Source: Microbulbifer hydrolyticus
GTDB taxonomy: Bacteria; Pseudomonadota; Gammaproteobacteria; Pseudomonadales; Cellvibrionaceae
NCBI RefSeq assembly: GCF_009931115.1
Contig: NZ_CP047491.1
Span: 3,812,001 to 3,876,000 of the forward strand
Reading direction: 5' to 3'
Length of the DNA: 64,000 nucleotides
Shown here in pieces: positions 1 through 7,728 of the stretch. The position numbers and the translations under genes are program-made. Each line of letters starts with the position of its first letter. Position 1 is the stretch's first letter. A model generated the notes under the pieces. That model was not told where the DNA came from, ran no database searches, and saw only the letters and a program-made list of their open reading frames with translations.

Positions 1-1067
1 AGGAGTACGCCCTCGCCCGCACAGAGCGAAAAAGCGGCCACGGCTATGGTGGTTTCACCGTCTACGCCAGCCCCGAAGTCACCCTCGAGCAGGACCTGCA
101 GCGCCGAGACCTCACCGTCAACGCCATGGCACAGACCCAAGACGGCCAGATCGTCGACCCTTATGGCGGCCGTGCAGACCTGGAAGCCCGCAAATTGCGC
201 CACGTATCCCCGGCATTCAGCGAAGACCCATTGCGCATATTGCGCGTAGCACGCTTCGCCGCACGCTACGCGCCGCTCGGCTTTACCGTCGCCGATGAAA
301 CCATGACGCTGATGCGAGGTATGGTGGATGCAGGAGAGGTCGAACACCTGGTGCCCGAACGCGTGTGGAAGGAGGTAAGCAGGGCACTGACCGAGCCCCG
401 GCCCGATGTTTTCATCCACGTGCTAAGGGATTGCGGTGCGCTGAAGGTCCTGCTGCCGGAAGTTGATTGCCTGTTTGGTGTCCCGCAGCCAGCACTCCAC
501 CACCCGGAAATCGATACCGGTGACCATATCCTGCGCGCCCTGCGCGAGGCCCCGGCAGACCTGCCAGTGCGATTTGCGGTACTGGTGCACGACCTCGGCA
601 AGGGCATCACTCCGGACAGTGTACTGCCCAGTCACCGGGGCCATGAGGGCGCCGGGCTTCCACTGGTAAAAGACGTGTGCAAGCGCCTGCGGGTGCCCAA
701 CCCCATCACTGCATTGTCCCTCGGGGTATGTGAATACCACCTGCACTGCCACAAAGCCTTCGAGCTGCGCCCGCAGACCCTCCTCAAGATGCTGCGCGCC
801 CTCGACGCCCTGCGGCGCCCCGAGCGCTTTGCACAGTTCCTGGCGAGCTGCGAGGCGGATGCGCGCGGCCGCAAAGGACTGGAGGACCGCGACTATCCAC
901 AGGCGGACTACCTTCGCGCAGCCCGTGAAGCGGCGGCCAATGTGGACCCACAGGCGCTGATCGCGCAGGGATATGAAGGCGCCGAGCTGGGCAAGGCCCT
1001 GGACCGGGCGCGCCTGAAAGTCGTCGCCGACCTCAAAAAATCTTATAGCGCACCGGGCCAGCAATAG
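1..1067 (+). CDS. cca: CCA-adding tRNA nucleotidyltransferase with HD domain, 5' truncated by the window edge
   Basis: Adds or repairs the 3' CCA of tRNAs. The reading frame is open from base 3, so the start lies upstream of the window. The first visible residues carry the class II nucleotidyltransferase signature ([11 protein letters not shown], then [10 protein letters not shown]), followed by the tRNA-binding helices ([16 protein letters not shown]). A C-terminal HD phosphohydrolase domain is visible at VLVHDLGKG, with further conserved histidines in [10 protein letters not shown]. This HD domain makes it the longer multifunctional form found in gammaproteobacteria, where it gives phosphatase and 2',3'-cyclic phosphodiesterase activity. 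It ends TAG at 1065-1067, about 50 bases before a pteridine reductase on the same strand, so the two may be co-transcribed. Identification is secure; the N-terminal catalytic carboxylates cannot be seen. Confidence 0.95.
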   Translation, partial: EYALARTERKSGHGYGGFTVYASPEVTLEQDLQRRDLTVNAMAQTQDGQIVDPYGGRADLEARKLRHVSPAFSEDPLRILRVARFAARYAPLGFTVADETMTLMRGMVDAGEVEHLVPERVWKEVSRALTEPRPDVFIHVLRDCGALKVLLPEVDCLFGVPQPALHHPEIDTGDHILRALREAPADLPVRFAVLVHDLGKGITPDSVLPSHRGHEGAGLPLVKDVCKRLRVPNPITALSLGVCEYHLHCHKAFELRPQTLLKMLRALDALRRPERFAQFLASCEADARGRKGLEDRDYPQADYLRAAREAAANVDPQALIAQGYEGAELGKALDRARLKVVADLKKSYSAPGQQ

Positions 1068-1119
1068 CGCACCCGCCGGCTCACTCCAAAACCCCAACCA
1101 CGATTACCGGGAACACGCC

Positions 1120-1845
1120 ATGGCCACCGCCCTGATTACCGGCGCCGCCGCCCGCCTCGGGCGCGCCATTGCCGAAGAGTTACACCGAGACCACCAGGTT
1201 GTCATTCACTACCGCCGTTCCGCGGAAGCCGCGCAGACCCTCGCCGCGAACCTCAACGCCAGGCGCCCGGGCTCCGCCGCGACTGTGCAGAGCGACCTGG
1301 GCAGTGCCACCGATTGCGACAACCTGGCCAGCGCCGCCCTCGCCTGTTTTGGCGAGCTGAGCGTACTGGTAAATAACGCGTCCGCGTTTTACCCCACCCC
1401 CATTGGCGAGGCCGACGAACAGCAATGGGATGAGCTGATGGGCAGCAATCTCAAGGCCCCGTTTTTTCTCAGCCAGGCACTGGCACCCGCACTTGCCGAG
1501 CAGCGCGGTTGCATCGTCAACCTCGCGGATATTCACGCGGAAAAACCCATGCCGACACACACCGTGTACTGTGCCGCAAAGGCCGGCCTGGCGATGCTAA
1601 CCAAAAGCCTCGCTCGCGAACTGGCTCCGCAGGTGCGGGTAAATGGCGTGGCGCCCGGAGCGATTCTGTGGCCAGAACAGGAGAGTGAAGGCTATAACAA
1701 GGAGCAGATACTCGCGCGCATCCCCATGCAACGCAGTGGTGACCCATCGGACATTGCCCGCACGGTGCGCTTTCTGGCAGTGGACGCTCCTTATATCACC
1801 GGCCAGATCATCGCCGTGGATGGGGGCCGCAGCCTCAATATCTGA
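1120..1845 (+). CDS. Pteridine reductase / dihydromonapterin reductase-like SDR
   Basis: A 241-residue short-chain dehydrogenase. The Rossmann glycine motif TGAAARLGRAIA near residue 8, the NNAS motif, and the YCAAK catalytic Tyr-Lys pair are all visible. The arginine in place of glycine in the nucleotide motif, and the local TGAAxRLGR form, are typical of NADPH-dependent pteridine reductases (PTR1/FolM group) rather than FabG. It would reduce dihydrofolate or dihydromonapterin in the cytoplasm. The nearby folB and folK genes (minus strand, 2.6 kb on) support a pterin role. It is followed after 29 bases by a phosphoribosyltransferase gene. The family is sure; the exact substrate is inferred. 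Confidence 0.8.
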   Translation: MATALITGAAARLGRAIAEELHRDHQVVIHYRRSAEAAQTLAANLNARRPGSAATVQSDLGSATDCDNLASAALACFGELSVLVNNASAFYPTPIGEADEQQWDELMGSNLKAPFFLSQALAPALAEQRGCIVNLADIHAEKPMPTHTVYCAAKAGLAMLTKSLARELAPQVRVNGVAPGAILWPEQESEGYNKEQILARIPMQRSGDPSDIARTVRFLAVDAPYITGQIIAVDGGRSLNI

Positions 1846-1874
1846 ACATTCGACCATAGAGTGAGCAAAAGCCA

Positions 1875-2450
1875 GTGAGCGAAAAACAGTTTATTTCCGC
1901 CCAGTCCCTGCTGGAGGACTCGTTTACTCTGGCCATGAAAGTGGTCGAGAGCGGATTTCGCCCGGACTACATCGTCGGCGTCTGGCGCGGCGGCGCCCCC
2001 ATTGGTATTGCCGTACAGGAGATGTTCGATTTCCTCGGCTTTCACGCCGACCACATCGCCATCCGCACCTCTTCCTATACCGGTGTCGATCAGCGCAGCA
2101 AGGAAGTGATCGTGCACGGACTGACCTACCTGATTAAACGGGTGGAGTCCGATCAGAAAATGCTGATCGTGGACGATGTCTACGATACCGGACTCAGCAT
2201 CCAGCAGGCGATCAGCGACTTACGCAAGGCCTGCAAGAAAAACACACCGGAAATTCGCATCGCCTGCCCCTACTTCAAGCCGGGCCGTAATTGCACCGAA
2301 TTCGAGCCGGACTATTACCTGCACAAAACGGATGAATGGCTGGTTTTCCCGCACGAATTGAAGGGGCTGACGGAAGAAGAGATCCTGGAAAACAAGCCGG
2401 AGCTGCGCCGTCACCAGGAACTGTTGAAGAAGGTCAAAAAAACGCAGTAA
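1875..2450 (+). CDS. Hypoxanthine-type phosphoribosyltransferase
   Basis: A 191-residue type I phosphoribosyltransferase starting at GTG. The PRPP-binding loop is clear (MLIVDDVYDTGLS around residues 96-108), and the upstream GVWRGGAPIG segment matches the pyrophosphate-binding loop. It would transfer ribose-5-phosphate from PRPP to a purine base. It resembles the Pseudomonas-type hypoxanthine/xanthine enzymes more than E. coli Hpt or Gpt. The gene follows the pteridine reductase by 29 bases on the same strand and probably belongs to the same transcript. The exact base preference cannot be read from the sequence. Confidence 0.75.
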   Translation: MSEKQFISAQSLLEDSFTLAMKVVESGFRPDYIVGVWRGGAPIGIAVQEMFDFLGFHADHIAIRTSSYTGVDQRSKEVIVHGLTYLIKRVESDQKMLIVDDVYDTGLSIQQAISDLRKACKKNTPEIRIACPYFKPGRNCTEFEPDYYLHKTDEWLVFPHELKGLTEEEILENKPELRRHQELLKKVKKTQ

Positions 2451-2491
2451 TGATCAAGGGGCGACACTCACATCGCACCACACAGGCAGAC

Positions 2492-2953
2492 TCAGCCCAC
2501 TTGCCCCTCGGACTCGTCAGCCTCACTGACAAAAAGCACATCGCGCACACTCAGGGGGCCGCCAGCGGCGCCGCGTACCGCCAACGGCGCTATGGGCAAC
2601 CCGGAACCGCGCTCCACCAGCTGCATGGAATCCTTTTTGCCATTCCAGCGCTCACTCCACTGGCGCAGAGCCACCACCACGGTGAACAGGTCCCGCCCCT
2701 TCTCGGTAAGACGATACTCGTAGCGAGTGCCATGCTCCCCCACGTTTACCCGGGTCATCACCCCGTTTTCCACCAGGCGGGACAGACGGTCACACAGAAT
2801 GTTCTTGGCGATCCCGAGACCATTCTGAAAGTCCACAAAGCGGCGGGTACCCAGCATCGCCTGCTTGATCACCAGCAGGGACCACCAGTCACCAACTTCA
2901 TTCAGCGCGCAGGCCACCGAGCAGCCGATATCGTCAAAGCGTTTACGTGTCAT
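2492..2953 (-). CDS. HxlR-family winged-helix transcriptional regulator
   Basis: A 153-residue protein with the HxlR hallmarks: an N-terminal cysteine segment (DIGCSVACALNEVGDWWSLLVI), a winged helix (FVDFQNGLGIAKNILCDRLSRLVENGVM), and the wing RYEYRLTEKGRDL. It is divergent from the old-yellow-enzyme gene that starts 129 bases away at 3082. HxlR proteins often control neighbouring redox enzymes in response to electrophiles or aldehydes, so it probably regulates that flavoenzyme. Cys-11 and Cys-15 could act as sensing thiols, which is inference. Confidence 0.88.
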   Translation of the reverse strand: MTRKRFDDIGCSVACALNEVGDWWSLLVIKQAMLGTRRFVDFQNGLGIAKNILCDRLSRLVENGVMTRVNVGEHGTRYEYRLTEKGRDLFTVVVALRQWSERWNGKKDSMQLVERGSGLPIAPLAVRGAAGGPLSVRDVLFVSEADESEGQVG

Positions 2954-3081
2954 AGCGCCAGTATACGGGAAAGTGGTTGCATTAAAAAACCAAATCCGGT
3001 TTCATTACGCAACCTTAATTGTGGGCACCCGCCGTCGAAACCGACGCTCGCCCGCCGAATTCCTGTGTATGGGAGACCGTT

Positions 3082-4194
3082 ATGAGTGCCGAGCTGGACA
3101 GCCTGTTGCGTCCTTTTGAACATAAATCCCTGAAACTCCGAAACCGTGTGGCCATGGCCCCCATGACCCGAACCGCCTCCCCCGGCTATGTGCCCAACGA
3201 CCTGGTTGCTGGCTACTACCGCCGCCGCGCCGAGGGCGAAGTGGGCCTGATCATTACCGAGGGCACCTGGGTGGGTCACCCCGCCGCCAATGGCTACGAA
3301 AATGTGCCGGCAATTCACGGTGAAGAGGCTCTGGCGGGCTGGAAAAAAGTCGTGGACGAAGTGCATGCGGCCGGCGGCCAGATTATCCCGCAGCTATGGC
3401 ATGTTGGTTCGGTGCGCAAAGAAGGCATCGGCCCGGATAAATCCGTACCGGGGCACTCCCCTTCCGGACTATTCAAACCGGGCAAGCCCAACGGCCACGC
3501 GATGACCAAGGCTGACATTCAGGAGACAGTGAAGGCCTTTGCGGACGCCGCCAAAGCGGCCAAGCAGGTCGGCTTTGACGGAGTGGAAATCCACGGTGCC
3601 CACGGCTACCTGATCGACCAGTTTTTCTGGGAAGGTACCAACCAGCGCGACGATGAATACGGCGGCTCTCTGGAAAATCGTACGCGCTTTGCTGTGGAAA
3701 TCGTGGAAGCCGTACGCGATGCCGTTGGCGAGGACTTTGCCATCGTACTGCGCTACTCCCAATGGAAACAGCAGGATTATGAAGCCAGGCTGGCGCAAAC
3801 CCCGGAAGAGCTGCAGCGGTTCCTCACACCGCTGGTTAACGCCGGTGTGGATATCTTCCATGCCTCCACAAGACGCTTCTGGGTACCGGAGTTTGAAGGT
3901 TCCGACATGAACCTGGCGGGCTGGACCAAGGAGCTCACTGGCAAGCCGGTCATCTCCGTAGGCAGTGTCGGGCTCGACGACGACTTTATCGGCGGCAATA
4001 ACCAGGGTATGGGCGGCACCGCCAACCCCACCGGCATCGACGAACTGCTGCGCCGCATGGAGCGCAACGAGTTCGACATGATCGCCGTGGGCCGCGCACT
4101 GCTGCAGGACCCCAACTGGCTGCAGAAAGTGAAAGAAGGGCGTGAGCAGGACATTGTGCCGTTTACCAAGGAAGCGCTTGCCAGCCTGAGCTAA
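3082..4194 (+). CDS. Old-yellow-enzyme family NADH:flavin oxidoreductase
   Basis: A 370-residue FMN-dependent TIM-barrel ene-reductase. The start at 3082 is chosen because it follows GGAGACC and opens directly into the family N-terminus (LLRPFEHKSLKLRNRVAMAPMTR). The active-site block HGAHGYLIDQFFWEGTNQR and the partner motif DDEYGGSLENRTRF are classic for OYE/YqjM/NemA proteins. Such enzymes reduce electrophilic alkenes, nitro compounds or quinones using NAD(P)H. The divergent HxlR regulator suggests induction by an electrophile. It is monocistronic: an inverted repeat follows at 4201-4229. The substrate is unknown. Confidence 0.9.
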   Translation: MSAELDSLLRPFEHKSLKLRNRVAMAPMTRTASPGYVPNDLVAGYYRRRAEGEVGLIITEGTWVGHPAANGYENVPAIHGEEALAGWKKVVDEVHAAGGQIIPQLWHVGSVRKEGIGPDKSVPGHSPSGLFKPGKPNGHAMTKADIQETVKAFADAAKAAKQVGFDGVEIHGAHGYLIDQFFWEGTNQRDDEYGGSLENRTRFAVEIVEAVRDAVGEDFAIVLRYSQWKQQDYEARLAQTPEELQRFLTPLVNAGVDIFHASTRRFWVPEFEGSDMNLAGWTKELTGKPVISVGSVGLDDDFIGGNNQGMGGTANPTGIDELLRRMERNEFDMIAVGRALLQDPNWLQKVKEGREQDIVPFTKEALASLS

Positions 4195-4200
4195 CCCGGG

Positions 4201-4229
4201 CAGGCCGCTGCAGCAACTGCAGCGGCCTG
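4201..4229 (+). terminator. Perfect hairpin after the OYE gene
   Basis: A 13-base perfect inverted repeat (CAGGCCGCTGCAG / CTGCAGCGGCCTG) with a 3-base loop begins 7 bases after the OYE stop codon. No U-tract follows, so it may be a weak terminator or an mRNA-stabilising end. The remaining ~255 bases up to folK hold no convincing gene. Confidence 0.5.
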
Positions 4230-4486
4230 GCAGATTTCACTGCAATTTCAACCGCAAGGTGACAGATGCGGAGAGAACGGTGGATGTTTTGCTAGCCTAT
4301 GAAAGTGCCGGCCATAGTGGCCCGTGCTGCGAAGGCAAAACTCCAGGAGTTTTAGCGGGAATTCGGTGAGGGACAGGAAGTGATCGATCGCCGCCTGCTG
4401 GCCATGCACGACATCGTTGCCGCAATGCAGGGAAGGCAGTTGCGACGCACAGCGACGCATCCCTGACGCTGACTGTGTAGCCAGCG

Positions 4487-4978
4487 CTAGGGCCAGTTGA
4501 ATTCCACCGGCCAGAGCTTCTGGGCGGCCTGGTCGTATTCTTCCCACAGCTGCAGGTACGTCTTGCCTTCGACGGGGTGCATCTGGTCTGGAGCGAGTTC
4601 CGAGAGCGGCAACAGCACAAACGCATTTTTGAGAATCTCTCCCCGCGGCAGCCTTACGCCATCGACAACACCGGTGAGATCGTCGTAGGTGAGAATATCG
4701 ATATCGAGGGTGCGCGCACTGAACTTGGGGCCGCTGCGAAGCCGTCCGTTGTCGTCTTCGATCTGGCGCAGATGTATTGCCAGCTCGCCCACCGACAAAT
4801 CGGTTTCAATCGCGGCGACCAGGTTATAAAAGTTGTCGCCGTCAAAGCCGACCGCTTCACTTTCGTAGACCTGCGACATTTTCAGGTCGCCGAACGCTTT
4901 GACCAACGCATCCAGCCCCGCACCAAGGTGACGGTTGCGTTCGATATTGCTGCCGAGGCTCAGGAAGACTGTCGCCAT
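4487..4978 (-). CDS. folK: 2-amino-4-hydroxy-6-hydroxymethyldihydropteridine diphosphokinase
   Basis: A 163-residue HPPK that transfers pyrophosphate from ATP to the pterin in folate synthesis. The N-terminal FLSLGSNIERN motif, the YESEAVGF substrate loop, and the metal-binding RTLDIDILTYDD segment are all present, and the length is normal. The start ATG is 2 bases after the folB stop, so the two are translationally coupled. It lies last in the tsaD-folB-folK group. Confidence 0.96.
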   Translation of the reverse strand: MATVFLSLGSNIERNRHLGAGLDALVKAFGDLKMSQVYESEAVGFDGDNFYNLVAAIETDLSVGELAIHLRQIEDDNGRLRSGPKFSARTLDIDILTYDDLTGVVDGVRLPRGEILKNAFVLLPLSELAPDQMHPVEGKTYLQLWEEYDQAAQKLWPVEFNWP

Positions 4979-4980
4979 TT

Positions 4981-5358
4981 TCAGGCCTCCGTGGCCGGTT
5001 GCTTGGCGCGCTCACCGCGCTCTATAACCACCCCAACATCGCGCGCGCCGCGCACTGCGCCGGGCTTGGAAAGACGCAGGCGTAACCAGCTCACCCCGAA
5101 CTCGTCGCGCACAATCTGTGCGGCCTGTTCCGCCATGGTTTCTACCAGCAAAAACTCGCTGCCTTCAATAAAAGCAATCAATCGCTTGGCCACCGCCTTG
5201 TAATTGAGGGTGTGCTCGATATTGTCGGTGCGCGCAGCCTCGCTGATATCGAACGCCATTTCGATATCCAGACTGACGGTCTGGCGGACTTCCCGCTCCC
5301 AGTCATAGATGCCAATTATGGTGTCGACCTTTAAATCACGAATATAAACAATATCCAT
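4981..5358 (-). CDS. folB: Dihydroneopterin aldolase
   Basis: A 125-residue enzyme of folate synthesis that cleaves dihydroneopterin to 6-hydroxymethyl-dihydropterin. The N-terminus DIVYIRDLKVDTIIGIYDWER carries the family's conserved IGIYDWER element, and the catalytic Tyr-Lys region appears as LNYKAVAKRL. It is followed directly by folK and preceded by tsaD with a 56-base gap. In Pseudomonas, plsY usually lies between tsaD and folB; here it is missing. Confidence 0.95.
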   Translation of the reverse strand: MDIVYIRDLKVDTIIGIYDWEREVRQTVSLDIEMAFDISEAARTDNIEHTLNYKAVAKRLIAFIEGSEFLLVETMAEQAAQIVRDEFGVSWLRLRLSKPGAVRGARDVGVVIERGERAKQPATEA

Positions 5359-5414
5359 CGAGCTTCTCTTTTATCTCAATCAGTGTACGGGGTTTTGAGC
5401 AGCGCATTAACTTC

Positions 5415-6434
5415 TCAAAGTTCCGTCAGTGGCCAGCGCGGTCGCACTTCTATATCCAGACCTGCGCCCTCGCCCGCCTGCAGCCGCAAGCAACCGGCGT
5501 AGGCAATCATGGCGCCGTTATCGGTACAGAATTCCTGCCGCGGGTAGTAAACGCTACAGCCGTCTTCCGCGAGCCGCGCTTCCAGTCGCTGGCGCAACAG
5601 CGTGTTGGCGGACACTCCACCGGCAATCACCAGGATTTTCCTGTTCGCCTGCTTGAGCGCGCGGCGGCATTTGATCACCAGGGTATCCACCACGGCTTCC
5701 TGGAAGGCCGCGGCAATATCCGCGCAGGTCTGCTCGTCTGGCAGGCCGTCGTCGAGGGCGTGCTTCTGTACCGTGGTCAGGGTGTAGGTCTTGAGGCCGG
5801 AAAAACTGAAGTCGAGCCCGGGGCGGTCGGTCATCGGACGCGGGAAGGTAAAGCGCCGCGGATCGCCCTGCTCCGCGAGGGCGGCGAGGCGCGGGCCACC
5901 CGGATAGTCCAGATCGAGCATCTTGGCGGCCTTGTCGAAGGCCTCACCGGCGGCATCATCCAGTGATTCCCCGAGCAGTTGATACTCCCCCAACCCCTGC
6001 ACATCCACCAACTGAGTGTGGCCACCGGATACCAGCAAGGCCACAAATGGAAACTCCGGAGGCTTTTCCTCCAGCATGGGGGCCAGCAGGTGCCCCTCCA
6101 TATGATGCACACCGATGGCGGGCACGCCCCAGCCGTAGGCCAGAGCCCGGCCGGCGCAGGCACCGACCATCAGCGCACCGATCAGGCCCGGTCCGGCGGT
6201 ATACGCGACACCATCGATGTCGGCCGGAGTGGTATTACTCTCGGCCATCACCTCGCGGATCAGGGGCAACAGCTTGCGCACATGATCGCGACTGGCCAGT
6301 TCCGGCACCACGCCACCGTAATCTGCGTGCAGCTTCACCTGGCTGTACAGGGCATGCCCCAGCAGGCCCTGGTCGCTGTCGTACAGGGCCACGCCGGTTT
6401 CATCGCAGGAAGTTTCTATTCCGAGTACTCGCAC
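5415..6434 (-). CDS. tsaD: tRNA N6-threonylcarbamoyladenosine synthase subunit TsaD
   Basis: Transfers the threonylcarbamoyl group to A37 of ANN-decoding tRNAs together with TsaB and TsaE. A GTG start at 6434 is chosen because it gives 339 residues (E. coli has 337) and begins with the universal [14 protein letters not shown] longer frame reaches 6488 but adds residues absent from the family. Metal-binding histidines appear in the GVHHMEGH motif, the ATP-binding VSGGHTQL is present, and FSGLKT follows. The gene is divergent from rpsU, the usual gammaproteobacterial arrangement. A short stem (AAGCGG/CCGCTT, near 6477-6497) lies just upstream of the start in the leader and could be a weak attenuator. 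Confidence 0.96.
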   Translation of the reverse strand: MRVLGIETSCDETGVALYDSDQGLLGHALYSQVKLHADYGGVVPELASRDHVRKLLPLIREVMAESNTTPADIDGVAYTAGPGLIGALMVGACAGRALAYGWGVPAIGVHHMEGHLLAPMLEEKPPEFPFVALLVSGGHTQLVDVQGLGEYQLLGESLDDAAGEAFDKAAKMLDLDYPGGPRLAALAEQGDPRRFTFPRPMTDRPGLDFSFSGLKTYTLTTVQKHALDDGLPDEQTCADIAAAFQEAVVDTLVIKCRRALKQANRKILVIAGGVSANTLLRQRLEARLAEDGCSVYYPRQEFCTDNGAMIAYAGCLRLQAGEGAGLDIEVRPRWPLTEL

Positions 6435-6679
6435 GGGTTTCCAGAGATCCTCAAGGTAATCGTCCGGCCGAACACAAAAAGCGGACAAATGGCCGCTTCT
6501 GACCGGGTTTCAGGGGCGCTATCATACTCTTTGAAGCCTTCCCCTAGTAAGGGGATTTGCCCCACAGGGCACGCCCGGCGACGGCCAATGCCGCAATGTA
6601 TATAGCGACTATAGTTACAAGCCTGGCGACGACCTGCGGTAACGCCGGGATCTATGCTGAAACGAATGTGCCGGCAGGC

Positions 6680-6708
6680 TTGCGAAGGCCAGATCATCTG
6701 TATAGAAT
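6680..6708 (+). promoter_or_regulatory. Sigma-70 type promoter for rpsU
   Basis: TTGCGA at 6680-6685 and TAGAAT at 6703-6708 are 17 bases apart, about 130 bases before the rpsU start. This fits a housekeeping promoter for the macromolecular synthesis operon. It is read from the sequence only. Confidence 0.5.
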
Positions 6709-6840
6709 TTGCGCCCTCGCTGTGAACCGGCCTCCGGATTGCATCTGCGAGATGAGCAATTTGCCGGAAAGGCCGCCAGGATCCAGACCCCTAATCAACC
6801 GGGTATCTGGCCGAGAGAAACGAATTTTACAGGTAATCTA

Positions 6841-7056
6841 ATGCCCTCAGTACGCATCAAAGACAACGAACCTTTTGACATCGCACTGCGCCGCTTTAAG
6901 CGCTCCTGCGAGAAAGCCGGTGTACTCTCCGAAGTACGTCGCCGCGAGTTTTACGAAAAGCCGACCTCCGTTCGCAAGCGCAAGGCTGCCGCTGCTGTTA
7001 AGCGTCACGCCAAGAAAATGCAACGCGAAAACCGCAAGTTCCAGCGTCTCTACTGA
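6841..7056 (+). CDS. rpsU: 30S ribosomal protein S21
   Basis: A 71-residue basic protein of the small ribosomal subunit, needed for efficient initiation. The start at 6841 gives the canonical [22 protein letters not shown]-terminus, and the C-terminus is the usual lysine/arginine-rich tail. It is the first gene of the rpsU-yqeY-dnaG-rpoD macromolecular synthesis cluster. A hairpin with a U-tract follows at 7112-7146, so much of its mRNA probably ends there and the downstream genes rely on read-through or on their own promoters. Confidence 0.98.
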   Translation: MPSVRIKDNEPFDIALRRFKRSCEKAGVLSEVRRREFYEKPTSVRKRKAAAAVKRHAKKMQRENRKFQRLY

Positions 7057-7111
7057 GTTCGAGCTTTTCTCTCGCTCACAGCACGCTGACGCGAATGCGG
7101 TTCGCGGCCAG

Positions 7112-7146
7112 AAACGGCGCCCGAGTTTTCTCGCGCGCCGTTTTTT
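7112..7146 (+). terminator. Terminator/attenuator between rpsU and yqeY
   Basis: Arms AACGGCGC and GCGCCGTT flank a smaller CGAG/CTCG stem with a TTTT loop, followed by six Ts at 7141-7146. It lies 55 bases after rpsU. An attenuator at this place in E. coli lowers dnaG expression relative to rpsU, and the same role is likely here. Confidence 0.8.
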
Positions 7147-7274
7147 ATTGCCCTGAATTCACCCGGGAGGCACTCACAAGCCTTACACTTTTTTGTTGAA
7201 TTCGGGCCGCGTTCGCCCAATATTGACCCCCTGATCTTTCATTCCCTTAGCCAATTGAATCCCGGACGATCCCA

Positions 7275-7718
7275 ATGAGCACACTCAAGGAAACCCTCGC
7301 CACCGCCACCAAAGATGCCATGAAGGCCCGCGAGAAGGCGCGCCTTGCCACCCTGCGACTGATCAACGCCGAGATCAAACGGGTGGAAGTGGACGAGCGC
7401 ATCGAGCTGGATGATGCGCGCATCCTCGCCCTGCTGGACAAAATGACCAAGCAGCGCCGGGATTCCATCACCCAGTACGAAAAGGCTGGCCGCCCGGAGC
7501 TGGCGGAAATCGAGCAGCAGGAAATCGACGTGATCCAGGAGTTCCTGCCGGAGCAGCTGTCGGAAGCGGAGATTCAGGAAATCGTCGCGGCGGCGGTCAA
7601 GGAGACCGGCGCCAGCAGTATGGCGGATATGGGCAAGGTCATGGCACAGGTGAAACCCCAGGTGCAGGGCCGTGCCGACATGGGCGCTGTCAGCAAGCTC
7701 GTGAAAGCTTCCTTCTAA
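7275..7718 (+). CDS. yqeY: GatB/YqeY domain protein
   Basis: A 147-residue cytoplasmic protein matching the YqeY family (opening STLKETLATATKDAMKAREKARLATLRLI). Helical features include KQRRDSITQYEKAGRPELAEIEQQE and the C-terminal GKVMAQVKPQVQGRADMG motif shared with the tail of GatB. The tail of GatB contacts tRNA during amidation; the role of free-standing YqeY is not settled. It lies between rpsU and dnaG, as in Pseudomonas, with 10 bases to dnaG. Confidence 0.92.
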   Translation: MSTLKETLATATKDAMKAREKARLATLRLINAEIKRVEVDERIELDDARILALLDKMTKQRRDSITQYEKAGRPELAEIEQQEIDVIQEFLPEQLSEAEIQEIVAAAVKETGASSMADMGKVMAQVKPQVQGRADMGAVSKLVKASF

Positions 7719-7728
7719 AGAATCGCAT

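Noticed and set aside
2336..3085. A 249-codon plus-strand frame across the HxlR gene
   Set aside because: The minus-strand HxlR gene has clear motifs, and this frame has no family features.
4248..4547. A 99-codon minus-strand frame after folK
   Set aside because: It overlaps the folK 3' end, has no ribosome binding site, and looks compositionally random.
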